Shown: piece after piece, positions 48,478 to 59,149 of the stretch
Layout: every line of letters starts with the position of its first letter
Position numbering within the stretch: position 1 is the first letter of the stretch
Source: Limonium bicolor
Taxonomy: Eukaryota; Streptophyta; Magnoliopsida; Caryophyllales; Plumbaginaceae
DNA: 64,000 bases
Assembly (NCBI GenBank): GCA_023374045.1
Contig: CM041776.1
Span: 345,711,636-345,775,635 of the forward strand
Reading direction: 5' to 3'
Made by a program: the position numbers and the translations under genes
Notes under the pieces: model-generated
What the model saw: the letters and a program-made list of their open reading frames with translations, nothing else
Told to the model about the DNA's origin: nothing
The model's database searches: none

Positions 48478-49143
48478 ATTTCTTAACCGATAAGGTATCA
48501 TTTTGTAATATGTTATATACCTTTATCATGTGTCACTTATTCAATTGATTTCTAGGGTTGGATATCTAAATGCTAAATTTCAAACCCTAAAATAAAATCT
48601 AAGACTGTTTAGCATCTTATGTATGACCATTCCCAACTTTTTAGAGTATCTACTTGTGACTCAATATATTTGTATAATGGAAATTTACTCGGCAGGTTTT
48701 TAAAGGTTGTAGTTTAGGGTTGTAAACAACCCTAAACTCTATACTTCAAAGTTTAAAAAAAAACCTTTGAAGGTTTAGCGTTCCTAGGAAATGAGCATCC
48801 CCCAACCTTTAGGGTACTTTTATGATTCATTATATACCTGAATAATGTAATAATTTATTTTGACAAGTTTTATAACTTTATTGTTTACGGTTTGGGTCCT
48901 TAGACCTCAAAACTTGGACTTCGAATCCTAAAGTAAACCTTCGACAATTTAGTATTCATGGAGTATGACCATTCCTAAATCCTTAGGATATCTTTTTAAT
49001 TCATATATACACTTATAATGTATTAATTTATTTGACATGTTGTTGATGTTTTTGGTTTAGGGTTGTCATTACCTTTGACGTCAAACCCTAAAATAAACTT
49101 ACGAAGGTTTAGCATCCTATATATGACCATTCTCAAACCTTTA
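48478..49143. repeat. Satellite-like array, middle part
   Basis: Continues the 165/330-bp array interrupted at 38258. About four more diverged monomers follow, with TTTAGGGTTGTAAACAA, CAAACCCTAAAATAAA and TAGCATCCTATATATGACCATT landmarks. It is interrupted at 49143 by the next insertion. Confidence 0.8.
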
Positions 49144-49299
49144 GTGTTGGTACGGTGTAATTAACCTCATCTTAGCCATGTCATCAAGCAAAATAATCAT
49201 CCTTTCGTACTTATAGAACTTGTACCCTGAGAAGAAGCCAAAAACTAGGACATGAGATAGCTGGCCATCAAGCATCAAGCCCAGGAAATCAGGTTTTTC

Positions 49300-49486
49300 T
49301 GTAACATCTTCAAGTACCCATTGTTGTGATTTTATCTACTTTGGCACCCAAGCTGCACGGTTTTGTTCTCGGGGTTTCCAAGCCCCAAAACGTGTCACAA
49401 CAAGAAGAGATATCCCCACCACCCATATAAGGAATGGTTTGTTCCCCACTCCAATCGATGTGGGAGGTAACCCTTGCTGGGTTTAT
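49300..49486 (-). repeat. Solo LTR of a TRIM element, degraded
   Basis: On the minus strand this matches the LTRs at 50610-51051: ACCTCCCACATCGAT-like start, AAACCATTCCTTATATGGGTG, AAAACCGTGCAGC and a GATGTTACA end. The outer TGTAACACCC end is degraded to TATAAACCC. Confidence 0.85.
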
Positions 49487-49489
49487 AGT

Positions 49490-50609
49490 GGATCATCCAA
49501 CAAGGTAGGCAACACTTTCTTGACCATATGAATACACCCAACCAGAATAGCTTAGTAAACAATTAATAACAAACACTTCGGCCATAACAAGCAAATTAGT
49601 CCAACAACCATGTTTTTCACCTTAGAACACAAATAATTCATTCAAAAAAAAACTCCTAACCTATTCGGCCATATTAATTAACCAATTGACCACACTAGTT
49701 CCATGTTAAGTTTAGCTTATAATCTCTTGACAAAACAACCAGAACAATTCCCTTAAATTAAGTGGTAGGGTATAGGTCTTAAACACCATTTTCTTCCTTA
49801 AAGGCTTATTTACAACTTACTGTAGTTAAGCTCCTAAAAACCAAAAAACTGATATGGTTGATAAAGGATGATAGACCTTGATATTGCCTTATGAATTTTA
49901 GAGAAAAGATTCCTAAATGGCCTTGGAACCTTTGACAGCAACTAGGGCACATAAGAGCTCCTTTGGAGCACCTAAAGTGGACATATGAATGGAGTAAGCT
50001 TCCTTGATTTTTTCTTATAATGTTCGGCCATAGCTTGCTAGGAAAGGATGAAGAACACTCTAGGAACAACTTCACCTCAAGATTAGGAAAGATATAAAGC
50101 TCCTCTTCTTCTTTCTTTTTCGGTCTTCCACTCTTTCCTAGCCTGGTTTCCTCTTTCTTTGCTCTCTTCTTATTGATTATAAGAGGTTTAGGAAGTGGAT
50201 GAATGATCTGGGGAGGAAGGGGTCTCTCCTTTCTCCTCTTGCTCTCAGTCACACCACCACTCCTAGGTAAGTTTCTTCTTTTCTCTTCTTTCTTTCTCTC
50301 TTAATGAAGGTAAGTGATTTAGGAATTGGATGATGGTTAGGTGGTGGTGGCTGATGGCCTAATATACGCCTTGGAGGTTGCTTTAAGTGCTTCAAGCTAA
50401 GGTCTCTCTTTAAGTGCCCAAATTTTGTCCAAGTACTCTTAGAAAGGTATTTTTAAGATATATGAGCTAATAAGACAATACTAGTTGTAGAGATTATTTT
50501 TGCCCCTAGTGTGTACTTATGCTATTATTATGGTTTAAGGTGTTTTCAAGCTCATTAAGGATTAATTATCAAACTAGATCATCTTTACAAACTTGGGATA
50601 TTTCGTTAG
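49490..50609. other. Non-coding interior of the 2.6-kb insertion
   Basis: Contains pyrimidine and purine tracts. The 148-codon minus-strand frame at 49806-50252 is Lys/Glu-rich because of low-complexity sequence and shows no domain. Confidence 0.5.
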
Positions 50610-51051
50610 TGTAACACCCAGCGAGGGTTACCTCCCACATCGATTGGAGTAGAGAACGAACCATTCCTTATATGGATGGGGATACCTCTTCTTGTTATGA
50701 CGCATTTTGGGGCTAGGAAACCTCGAGAACAAAACCGTGCGGCCTAGGTGCCATAACAAACAATATCACAACAATAGGTACTTGAGGATGTTACATATAG
50801 TGTCTGAGCTAGACCCAGGTCGGTGTGCTAGTGGGCCCACGAGGGCGCTGGGCTCCCAAGGGGTGGACTGTAACACCCAACGAGGGTACCTCCCACATCG
50901 ATTGGAGTGAAGAACAAACCATTCCTTATATGGGTGAGAATATCTCTCCTTGTTGTGACACGTTTTGAGGCTAGAAACCCCGGAACAAAACCGTGCGGCC
51001 TGCGTGCTAGAGCGAACAATATCACAACAATGGGTACTTGGGCATGTTACA
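50610..51051 (+). mobile_element. Complete 442-bp TRIM (terminal-repeat retrotransposon in miniature)
   Basis: The 5' LTR (50610-50795, 186 bp) and 3' LTR (50869-51051, 183 bp) both begin TGTAACACCCA and end ATGTTACA. The 73-bp interior begins with a degraded Met-tRNA primer-binding site (TAGTGTCTGAGC against TGGTATCAGAGC) and ends with a purine-rich AAGGGGTGGA directly before the 3' LTR. It has no coding capacity and would need proteins in trans. The LTRs resemble the widespread plant TRIM consensus with CTCCCACATCGATTGG and CATTCCTTATA. Flanking pentamers do not match, so the target duplication is lost or the element is rearranged. Confidence 0.92.
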
Positions 51052-51710
51052 ATCCCCAATAGAAACCCCAACTCTAGAGTGAAAGTTGAGCCTGGTGTTA
51101 GCTGGCCAGAATCAGCCAAGTTCCACCAATAGATACTCAACCAGTTTCCCCCGTCAACGCCCTGTTGCAGCGACCCCGATCTTGCCACGTAGGAGCATTC
51201 ATGACTTAGCACGCGCGATGCTGACATCCAGTCCTATCACTCTCGTCGGACAACAAGTCATTACCACTCGCACACCCATGGCCCATCATCAAATACTCCA
51301 AGATTGATATGTCCCTTTCGGATTAGCAGACCACCAGGCAAGCAAAGGAAGCTTCATTCCTAACAAGCCCATCCCGGGTGACAACAACAACCCTATAACC
51401 ACGTGGAAGTAGCCCGTATCATCAACCTGGTCAACAGATGAGCAGTGAGCCAACTCATTTGTCTCTTTCCCTATAAATAGAAATGAATGTCTCATTTATT
51501 CCTCACGTATGCATTAATACTTTCTCTCCTCACTTGTATTCTCTCAATCATACTAAGAATCTTTGTAAACCCCACAAACTAGATCATTCAAGATTGAACC
51601 ACGTAAATCCTTGTGTCTCCTTGCTTGTTCATAATTTCACCTCATAATCACAACTCAACACACCAAAGATATAATCTAAACTTATGACACAAATTACACT
51701 CTAACACTTA

Positions 51711-51790
51711 TGGTATCTTATAATGATTAATTATATACCCTTAAAATGTGTCAATTTGTTCAGCAGGTTATAGGGTGTCTATCTTTTAGA
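51711..51790. repeat. Satellite-like array, right part
   Basis: Resumes the monomer cut at 49143 (GGTATCTTATAATGATTAATT, ATATACCC, AATGTGTCAATTTGTTC) and ends near 51790. Confidence 0.7.
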
Positions 51791-51935
51791 TTAAAACATG
51801 AAAACAAATTAAAAGCCAAGGAACACTGCCGATTGTTGGCTACGGGCTCTATGCTTATAGTTGGCTATAGACTCTGCACCTATGGGCGTCTGTGCATGTG
51901 GTCGGGTACAGAGCCCGTAGCCAACTATTAGCTAA

Positions 51936-52399
51936 GGGTGAGAATTTTGGTTCCAGTTATTCGGTTATAACCAAAATTATTTTGGCTTTTTATGACCGGA
52001 AATTTCAACCATATTAAAAAATCGATTATTAGGGTAAAACGAAAATAATTATTGATTCGGTTTTCGGTACCAGGGTTGAGTTACTCGATCCACCCTTATA
52101 AACGGATTATTTTTGTATGTTATACTCTGCGTTTTATGATTCGATTCTAATCGATCTTAAAAAAATTTGATTCTTCATTTCTTTGGTTGTTTTATGATTC
52201 GTTTCTAATCGAAACCGAATTAATGAAATTTTAGTTTTTAGTTCAGTTCTCAGTTCCGACAAAAAAAATTTCAATTATTCAATTATTTCGATTCTCATAC
52301 TGAAATTTAGTTATTCAGTTATAAGCAAACAAACACCAAAAACGAACCTTCATTCCTAATTTGATTTCCTGTTAGAATCGAATAACCGATTACTCACCC
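51936..52399. mobile_element. Probable MITE with GGGTGAG ends
   Basis: GGGTGAG at 51936 and CTCACCC ending at 52399 are inverted, with further complementarity inward (TTATTCGG / CGAATAACCGA). The 464-bp interior is AT-rich with repeated TTCGGTT and TTCTAATCG motifs. No clear target duplication is seen, so the superfamily is open. Confidence 0.5.
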
Positions 52400-52987
52400 A
52401 TACTATTATTAGTTGTCTCTTTTTTCAACATTCTTATTTCTTCGTATTCTACACCTTTTTAGCCTTGTCCTCCTACTCATCCAACTCTACTATTATAGTA
52501 GAGTGTTGCTCCTTCCCTCACAATTATTTACCTTCTTCATCATGTCTTGTATTTCAATTCTTAAATCCAAGTGGGAGGGGAGGAGGGTGTTTAAAGGTTT
52601 ATTTTTGTTAGAGCGTGTTGTCACCATGTTGCCACCACTCACACGTGGCTGCGTATTTGTTGAGACCCAATTCTTATTTCCATTGTATTTGATCTTTTGT
52701 ATTTGAAGCCAATAGTAGTAGATAATTCCAATTAGTTTGATGTTCTTAAACTTTGCTGTTGGTCGTAGATAATGCTATTTTCTTTATTATGCACCTAGCT
52801 TAAGGTCTAACACTGTGAGTTGATGACCACTTCGTCCAATTTCAGCCAATAGCTTCACTATAGTTTCTTTGTATGTTTGTTACAGACGAGCCTAATTTGG
52901 TCATTTCATAAATCCAACTAATTACGTATAGGTAGCAATTGAATATTATAGAAACACCTACAAACCTTCAGCTGTGTTCCATTGTAG
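52400..52987. other. Intergenic, AT-rich
   Basis: No supported gene. Short frames at 52413-52706 are hydrophobic low-complexity read-through. Confidence 0.4.
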
Positions 52988-53257
52988 ATGCCATCTAGGG
53001 AATTAGCGATTCCCATCTATGTTAGAAATGACGATCCAGATTCAGAGTATACACTTCCTACTGGAAATCCTTTATATCACTGCAATTTTCTATACTCAGA
53101 AGCTGTAAAAACACGCACTATCTATGAAGACGGGGCACTGACAACTATCGCGGAAAGGATCACCGACAGTTGTGAAGAAGCTTCTGTTACACCACCTAAT
53201 TGTCACTCCCATGCAGAAACGCTAGTAGCAAAACTACCATCCATTTCCAGTTTATAG
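52988..53257 (+). CDS. Unrecognised 89-codon frame, possible terminal exon
   Basis: The frame MPSRELAIPIYVRN...SISSL-stop is acidic, has no low-complexity bias and starts exactly after TTCCATTGTAG, which looks like a splice acceptor. It could be the last exon of an unrecognised gene or a captured fragment. No family is recognised and no upstream exons can be defined. Confidence 0.22.
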   Translation: MPSRELAIPIYVRNDDPDSEYTLPTGNPLYHCNFLYSEAVKTRTIYEDGALTTIAERITDSCEEASVTPPNCHSHAETLVAKLPSISSL

Positions 53258-54007
53258 TGCTCTTTCCAAGAATATTACCAAAAATCAAAGTACTATTTTC
53301 TCTTTTGAATATGTCCCGATTGCTTACCTAATCGGTGCGTACAAGACAGTAAATCATTCCGACACGAATCATTACTGGGAGGTAAGGAACTAAGGATAAA
53401 CAAGGAACCAACTAAAATACAATGCCCGGTAATGGAGAACATTCTTCTACAACTCCCTTTTTCACCTACAACACAAATCCTACAATGGTGGCGCCCTAAG
53501 AAACCTGGCCTCGATATACTCTTTTCACTTGAGTAACTTTACAAGCTCTTGACAAACAGGTTTTTTCTTTTGCTTTTGAAAAACATCTTGACAACAGATC
53601 TTGGATCCCGGTTGTTCCCCTGTAGCTCAGTGGTCTTGTTTTAAAACTACACGTCACCTTCCATCTTCAGGAGCAGGCGTCCCTGATCAGCTGAGATTAG
53701 TCTTGAGAGGTGTACTGCAGAGTCAGGGACAGACCTCCAGTGAAATGCAAATAACGGCTGCTATGTCCCATTATGGCTGATATAAGAACCACCATGCCAT
53801 TGTCAAGGCAACAAAGAGTGAGTGAGAAAACATTTACACAAAGGAATGAATCCTGATCAAATATTGATTCATTAAAAGAAAGAAAATAGCACATCATGTA
53901 GACGAAAACAGAGGTGCTAATCCAGAATGCTAGCGTAATACTAATATCCATTTGGCTGGTGAAGGGTAAATGCATCTTATATTGGCTTCACCTTGAACAA
54001 AGCAATC
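53258..54007. other. SF3B3 3' flank
   Basis: Probably includes the 3' untranslated region of SF3B3 (minus strand). No second gene is supported. Confidence 0.5.
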
Positions 54008-57000
54008 TTAAATGATCTTGTTTCTGATATCTTCAAGCTTCTTCAAATTTTCAGCGGGCGTTCTCTCTAATTCATCTGCAATCTTCCGCTGCATATCCAA
54101 AGGAAGTGTAGGGAATTGTTCACATAGATCTCCGTCAATCACATCCTGCCATATCAAATATTCAGGAAGAAACTGTTAGGTAGCAAGCATCCAACTCTTA
54201 ATATATAACCCACTTAAAAAATCAAAAATTAACTAGCTTACTTTCACAGGAAAATAAGCAGATCTGAAAGCCATGTGATCTCTGCCACACAAAGGCGGAT
54301 GTTCCTGCCTCAAATGCATCTCGAGGTGGGAAAGAAGTCCACATCATCCCGAGAGGCGAAGGGGAGTAACGCTCCAACACTCCCCATCACAGTTCCATAT
54401 ATAATGCACTCTCCACCACCAGGTATCAGAGATGCCTTCTGCATGCTCGCAACAACATCACCCACGTGGAACTGAACAATCTCCTCTACCTTATTAGGAG
54501 CTCCGTTTAGTCTCCCTTGCTCCCACTTTATTTTCCCACCAGTTGGATCTTCCTCAATCTCATCTGAAACATCTTGAGGTAAACGAGCAAAAAAGATGTT
54601 CCCAAACTTGTCTGAACCAGCCATGGTGTCAAAATCAACATGCTGTGATGCTGTCAGCCATCTTGGATACACATCATCAGCAAATATATACAACTGGTTC
54701 TCATCACGCCTGTATTTGCAGTAATGGAAAGACTGACAAAAATGACAAAGTACTACAGTTAGAAGGTAAAAAGTCGACAAAAGGTAATCATGCTGAAGTA
54801 ACTTGGTTCAAATCAAACACATAGGCATGGACTACTACTACATAATGCTTCAGTGTTGTACATTTGAAACATGTATAAGTTAAGACTCTCCATAAGATAT
54901 AAGGTAATTAATTAGGTAAGAGTATATATCCTTTGCACAATACAGATTAAAAGAACAAATATCATCATACTCAAGCCTAATTATTACTTCATAGTGGGTC
55001 ACAACACATTTTGAGAAATCACTGTAGGACATCAAAGCAAATGCAGATGTATTACAGAAAACATGCAGTAGAAGGCGACAACAAAGCAAATCCAGCAAAG
55101 CAATCACCAACTAGTTTATATGGGTTATCTCAGTATTTACTAATGTAAATGAAAAGAGAGGCGAGTGCCCAAGAAAAATACCTCTTGCATATCACCCACA
55201 TATATCCGATCACGGTAGGTCTGTAATGAGATAATTGTATTGGGAAATAACTTATTCTCACATTTTCGAAGCAGTCTCTTCTTCCCCAAATCATAGAGCC
55301 GAAGAACAGATCCTATTCCAGCAAGCAGCCTCCCTTGAAATTGGCATAAAGCGAGAGGGACTCCTTCCACTTTCGTCTTGTGAAGAAGCTCAGAGATCTC
55401 CCATCATCTACAAACCGATAAATATGGATGTATCCAGCAGAGAATGTCCTCTTGGGCCAAAACTGCAACCCCTTCGCAGTACCTACAGCTAACAATGTTC
55501 CGTACTCCTTATCATGAAAGTTTACGGTGCAAATGCTAAAAGCAGCCTCATTGTCTTGAAGCTCCAACAAACAGGTGGTTTGCGGAATCTTTGGATCAAG
55601 AACCCTGATGCACGAAACCCATTTATCTGATTCAGCTTTTGGATAACCATATTGCTCATCAGAGAGGGGATCCTCTTCGTCATCACCACCACCATTTTCC
55701 ATCTCCATCTTACCATTTTCACCCATCCCAGCAGCCTCAAAACATACTTTCTTTGCAGCTTCACGGTCCTCGGCTGAAAATGCTCCCTGATCACTTTCAA
55801 TGATCATCAAGAGTTTCTTCTTAGGATGAACAGCAAACTTTCTTGGGGTGTACCTCAAAGGAATAGCTGTTTCATTAAATGTTTCACCAAGTCTCTCGAT
55901 TGTGAAAACCCTAAGAGCATCCCCCGCTACAGCCACGACACCTTCAGAACACTGGTCTGAAGAAAACGAGGCAGCAAATTCAAGACTCTCATAAGAAAGT
56001 GGGGTCAACAGAAAATGGCCCTGGTGAATGTAGCCAAGCCAAGGTCGACTTGACAAGCACAGCATAGCACGACGGCCTCTTACAACAACTGAGAAAAGCT
56101 TGGGGGCCCTAAGACCCAAGAATCGAGAACGGGAATCAGACAGTTGGCCTGTCACCATATCAACCACTGTTCTGAACAAAACACCATGTTGCAAACCAGC
56201 ATTAAGAAACAAGCTTGCAGGGTGATCAGCTCCATCTTCCCCACCAATGGACGCTTGAACTTCAAGAAACAAGAGGGATTCTGGGGGTGAAGGAACACTT
56301 TGTACACTCAATATCTGCATGCAATCATCTGGATCAAGAGATAATATACGAATGGTGTTATCATAAGAACCAACCGCAAGAAACCTAGACCTCTGTCTTC
56401 CTTCAGGAACAGGGGCAATGTCCAAACAAGCCACGTCACCAGACATTTCATGCTTCTCTACCTCCATCAACTGACCAGTCATATCCACCTCAAAATAGAT
56501 AAGCTCCCCACCGCTCAATGCAATGACTAGTTGTACTCTGTTCAAACCAACCTTCACAATTGTCCTCTTCCCCGGGGTTCTCCACTCATTAATACGCCCA
56601 TCTTCTCTTATGTGCCTGATACCGCTAGGATGAACTTGAACAAGGGAATCATCACCAATCAGCGACACAGCAAGCGAGGGTGTAGTGTCAAGAAATCCAC
56701 TATCACTAACTTCTTCTACTGTCTCACCAATAGAAAGCACAAGAGTGGCATTAGCAAATGAAACCACAATATAAGCATCGAATTCATCATTTACATTCTT
56801 CTTCACAGTCCACACAGCACTTGGAACACCCGGAAGCTGGGAGACGGCCATCTCACTGATAGCCAGACCTGGCCTTAGAATCCTCAATGAAGAACGAGGA
56901 CCACGGCCGCAAAGAGCAAAAATCTGTGGGGTCTCCTCCTCGAATAGATTAGTAATTCTCATGTCCATAATGGGCATCAAACTCTCAACCTGATCAATCC

Positions 57001-58183
57001 TGACCAGATTCTTAAGCCCTCTCGGCTGAAAGAACAAAGGCTGGAAACCCTCCTCAGTCTCCATGAGTGTAGCCGAGGAAGCTTCAACATCAGGCTCGTC
57101 TCCTATAGCCTGGAACTGGTATAGAGCATGGTTTCCAAACTCGGAAGTGGCAAACAGAAACCCAGATTTCAACACGCACATAGACGATGTTACAGGTATT
57201 GTATCGAAGTACTTGATTTTTAACTCAGTGACACGATCATTGTTGTGCTCGAGAGTAACCTTAAATATGTCACCATATTCAGTCTGTAGAAGAAAGAAGA
57301 ACATCGTTTTCTGCCTGTGGGTCGCAGCCGAAACTACGAGGACTCCTCGCTCAGCCGGCAGGTCCTCTCTCCTGGGAATCACAGCACGGACATCAGGATG
57401 ACCCTGGTTCTTATAAATAACAAAATTCTCAGCACATACCAACACTCCACTAGGCCCATCACCGCCACCGGGGACCGTGACAAGCATGTTCGCCCCATTA
57501 TCAACCTGCTCGGACCACTTCCTCGATACGTGATTCAGCCCGAGATCCAGTTCATAGAAAGTGAGATGTTTCTGCGCCTCAGCCGCAGCTTGACCAGTCG
57601 CGTCCTGGTCGGCCTCGGAGTAATCCAACTCAATAGCAGCAAAAATAGGGTTCTCAAACCCGCAATCCACCCCGCAGATCGAATACGTTATCGTGTGCGA
57701 CTTGTGCGCCTCCAACGGGGAGGAAATCGTGAGCCTAGCGACCGTGTCCCGGTTGAGAACGTAAACGAGCTTCTGCTTCTCGCACGCACCAATCATCACG
57801 GCACGTCCTTTCGGGTCGATGGCAAGGTACTGCCCTGGAACGATGCGACGGCATCCGGATTTTCCGAAGGTCTCTTGGTGAACTTTATCAAAGACATTCT
57901 TCTCCTTATTGTACTCAAGGATTACGATCCGGCCGGAGTCAGACCCAACTACAATGTAGTCCTTCTGGGCCCCCGTGAGACGGAACTGTGCCAATGAGCG
58001 GATTGCGCCGAATACCTCGACCGAGAGTAGTGTTTGGATTTTGCCACTCTCGTCCGGGCGCAGGAGGTCGAGAACTTTTCCGCGAGCGACGACTATCTCC
58101 TGGACCTTGCCGCCGGAGAAGTTTCCATTTATTGCGCACACTACGCCCGTCGGGCGTTGGAGAGTAAGACTGTATAGATACAT
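54008..58183 (-). CDS. SF3B3: Splicing factor 3B subunit 3 (SF3b130)
   Basis: Three exons: 58183-55182, 54732-54242 and 54145-54008 (TAA), with GT-AG introns at conserved protein positions (GDMQE/SFHYC and PVK/DVIDG). It starts [20 protein letters not shown]. The N-terminal and middle beta-propellers (MMS1_N type, about residues 1-600) lead into a CPSF_A domain with [32 protein letters not shown] and [20 protein letters not shown]. The end is [13 protein letters not shown]3B3 is a triple-propeller scaffold of the U2 snRNP SF3b complex, needed for branch-point recognition. About 1210 residues are expected and the family has about 1215. Two 1-base gaps, an A run at 55371-55373 and a T run at 54331-54333 (minus sense), break the frame as sequenced. 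Since the gene is near-essential, a base-calling error is the simpler explanation, but a pseudogene copy is possible. Confidence 0.96.
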
Positions 58184-58450
58184 GGCTACAGATGAAAGGT
58201 GAAGAGAAAACGAAGCCTATTCAACTGAAGTGCAACTGGAGTGAAAGGTTTGAAAGTGGGGTGTTAATATGCAAGAGGTAGCCGGAATTCACACATGGCG
58301 GTGAAAGCAGAGAATAATGGAAACAGGGACAGCAGGAGTTTGGAGGGAATTAGGAATTAGGGTTTATGAGAGTTTGGACGGGGCGGAAGCACGGTGGGAG
58401 AGTGAGAGTCGGTCGACAGTCGACACGAGCTAAGATGACTGTGTATTCAT
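58184..58450 (-). promoter_or_regulatory. SF3B3 5' leader and probable promoter region
   Basis: A short GC-balanced stretch upstream of the ATG, changing abruptly to AT-rich intergenic sequence at about 58450. No TATA box is evident, as is common for housekeeping genes. The limits are inferred from composition only. Confidence 0.35.
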
Positions 58451-58985
58451 CAAAAATACTTCTCCAAAATGATCCATGTTTAAAATAAGAGGGAGTATGT
58501 AATGGACAAATGATAAGACTTGCATAAAAAAGGATAAATATAATAACAAATGTGCAACTATATTGACTTATGTTTAAATTTTAAAAAAAGTTATTAAGTT
58601 AACTTATTAAAGAATTAGAATTAAATAATATAATTTGCTTTCAATAAATAACTGAATAATTAAAATTTGTAAACAAATCAAAACTTACTAAAACATAATA
58701 ATATTAGAGGAATATAGTATATACTTATATACTAATTTTGAATACACATTGATATCAATTACTTAAATTATATGGTCATTTTTAACTAGTTTTATATATA
58801 TATATAGTTACATTACCATATTGAACATATTTTTTCCAAAAATTTTGGTTTTGTTCGGCTTGACATATTTTGTAAAATGTTTCAGGTTTTTAATTTGTTA
58901 GTGAGCACATGATTGTTCACTTAATAATAAAATAGTTACAAGGAAAAAGAAAAAAATATGACTCAATTTTATGTGAGTCCATATC
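58451..58985. other. Intergenic, very AT-rich
   Basis: No gene or recognised repeat. Confidence 0.5.
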
Positions 58986-59146
58986 CAGAGGCGGATCCAA
59001 TGGGGCTGGGGCACCCTTAAATTTTTGAAAATTTGTTAATTGTTCTTATAAATTTTTGAAAAAATATAAAATGACATAATAATTTAAAGACTGATAGAGT
59101 CAAAAAAAATTATCCCCCCGAAACAAAGCTCCTGGATCCACAACTG
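58986..59146. mobile_element. Degraded hAT-type MITE
   Basis: Ends CAGAGGCGGATCCAATGG and CTCCTGGATCCACAACTG are degraded inverted repeats of the CAGGGGCGGATCC type, 161 bp apart. The target duplication is not recognisable. Confidence 0.55.
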
Positions 59147-59149
59147 GAT

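Larger units (their letters stand above)
49144..51707 (+). mobile_element. 2.6-kb insertion, probably a solo LTR, with nested TRIMs
   Basis: The insertion splits a satellite monomer: TTA flanks it on both sides (49141-49143 and 51708-51710). Its ends are GTGTTGGTACGGTGTAATT and AATTACACTCTAACAC, imperfect inverted repeats. It also satisfies TG...CA one base inward. The right part has a TATA box (CTATAAATAG near 51470) and a downstream leader-like region ending in ATTACACTCTAACA, which is LTR-like. The 3-bp duplication argues for a DNA transposon and the TATA/leader layout for an LTR; the class is left open. No transposase or polyprotein is present. Confidence 0.55.

Noticed and set aside
49806..50252. 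148-codon Lys-rich minus-strand frame
   Set aside because: Arises from purine/pyrimidine low-complexity sequence in a repeat. It has no domain or conserved motif.
53620..53660. tRNA-like box A (TGTAGCTCAGTGGTC)
   Set aside because: No matching box B or cloverleaf within tRNA distance.
57317..57997. 226-codon plus-strand frame
   Set aside because: Antisense shadow of SF3B3 exon 1.
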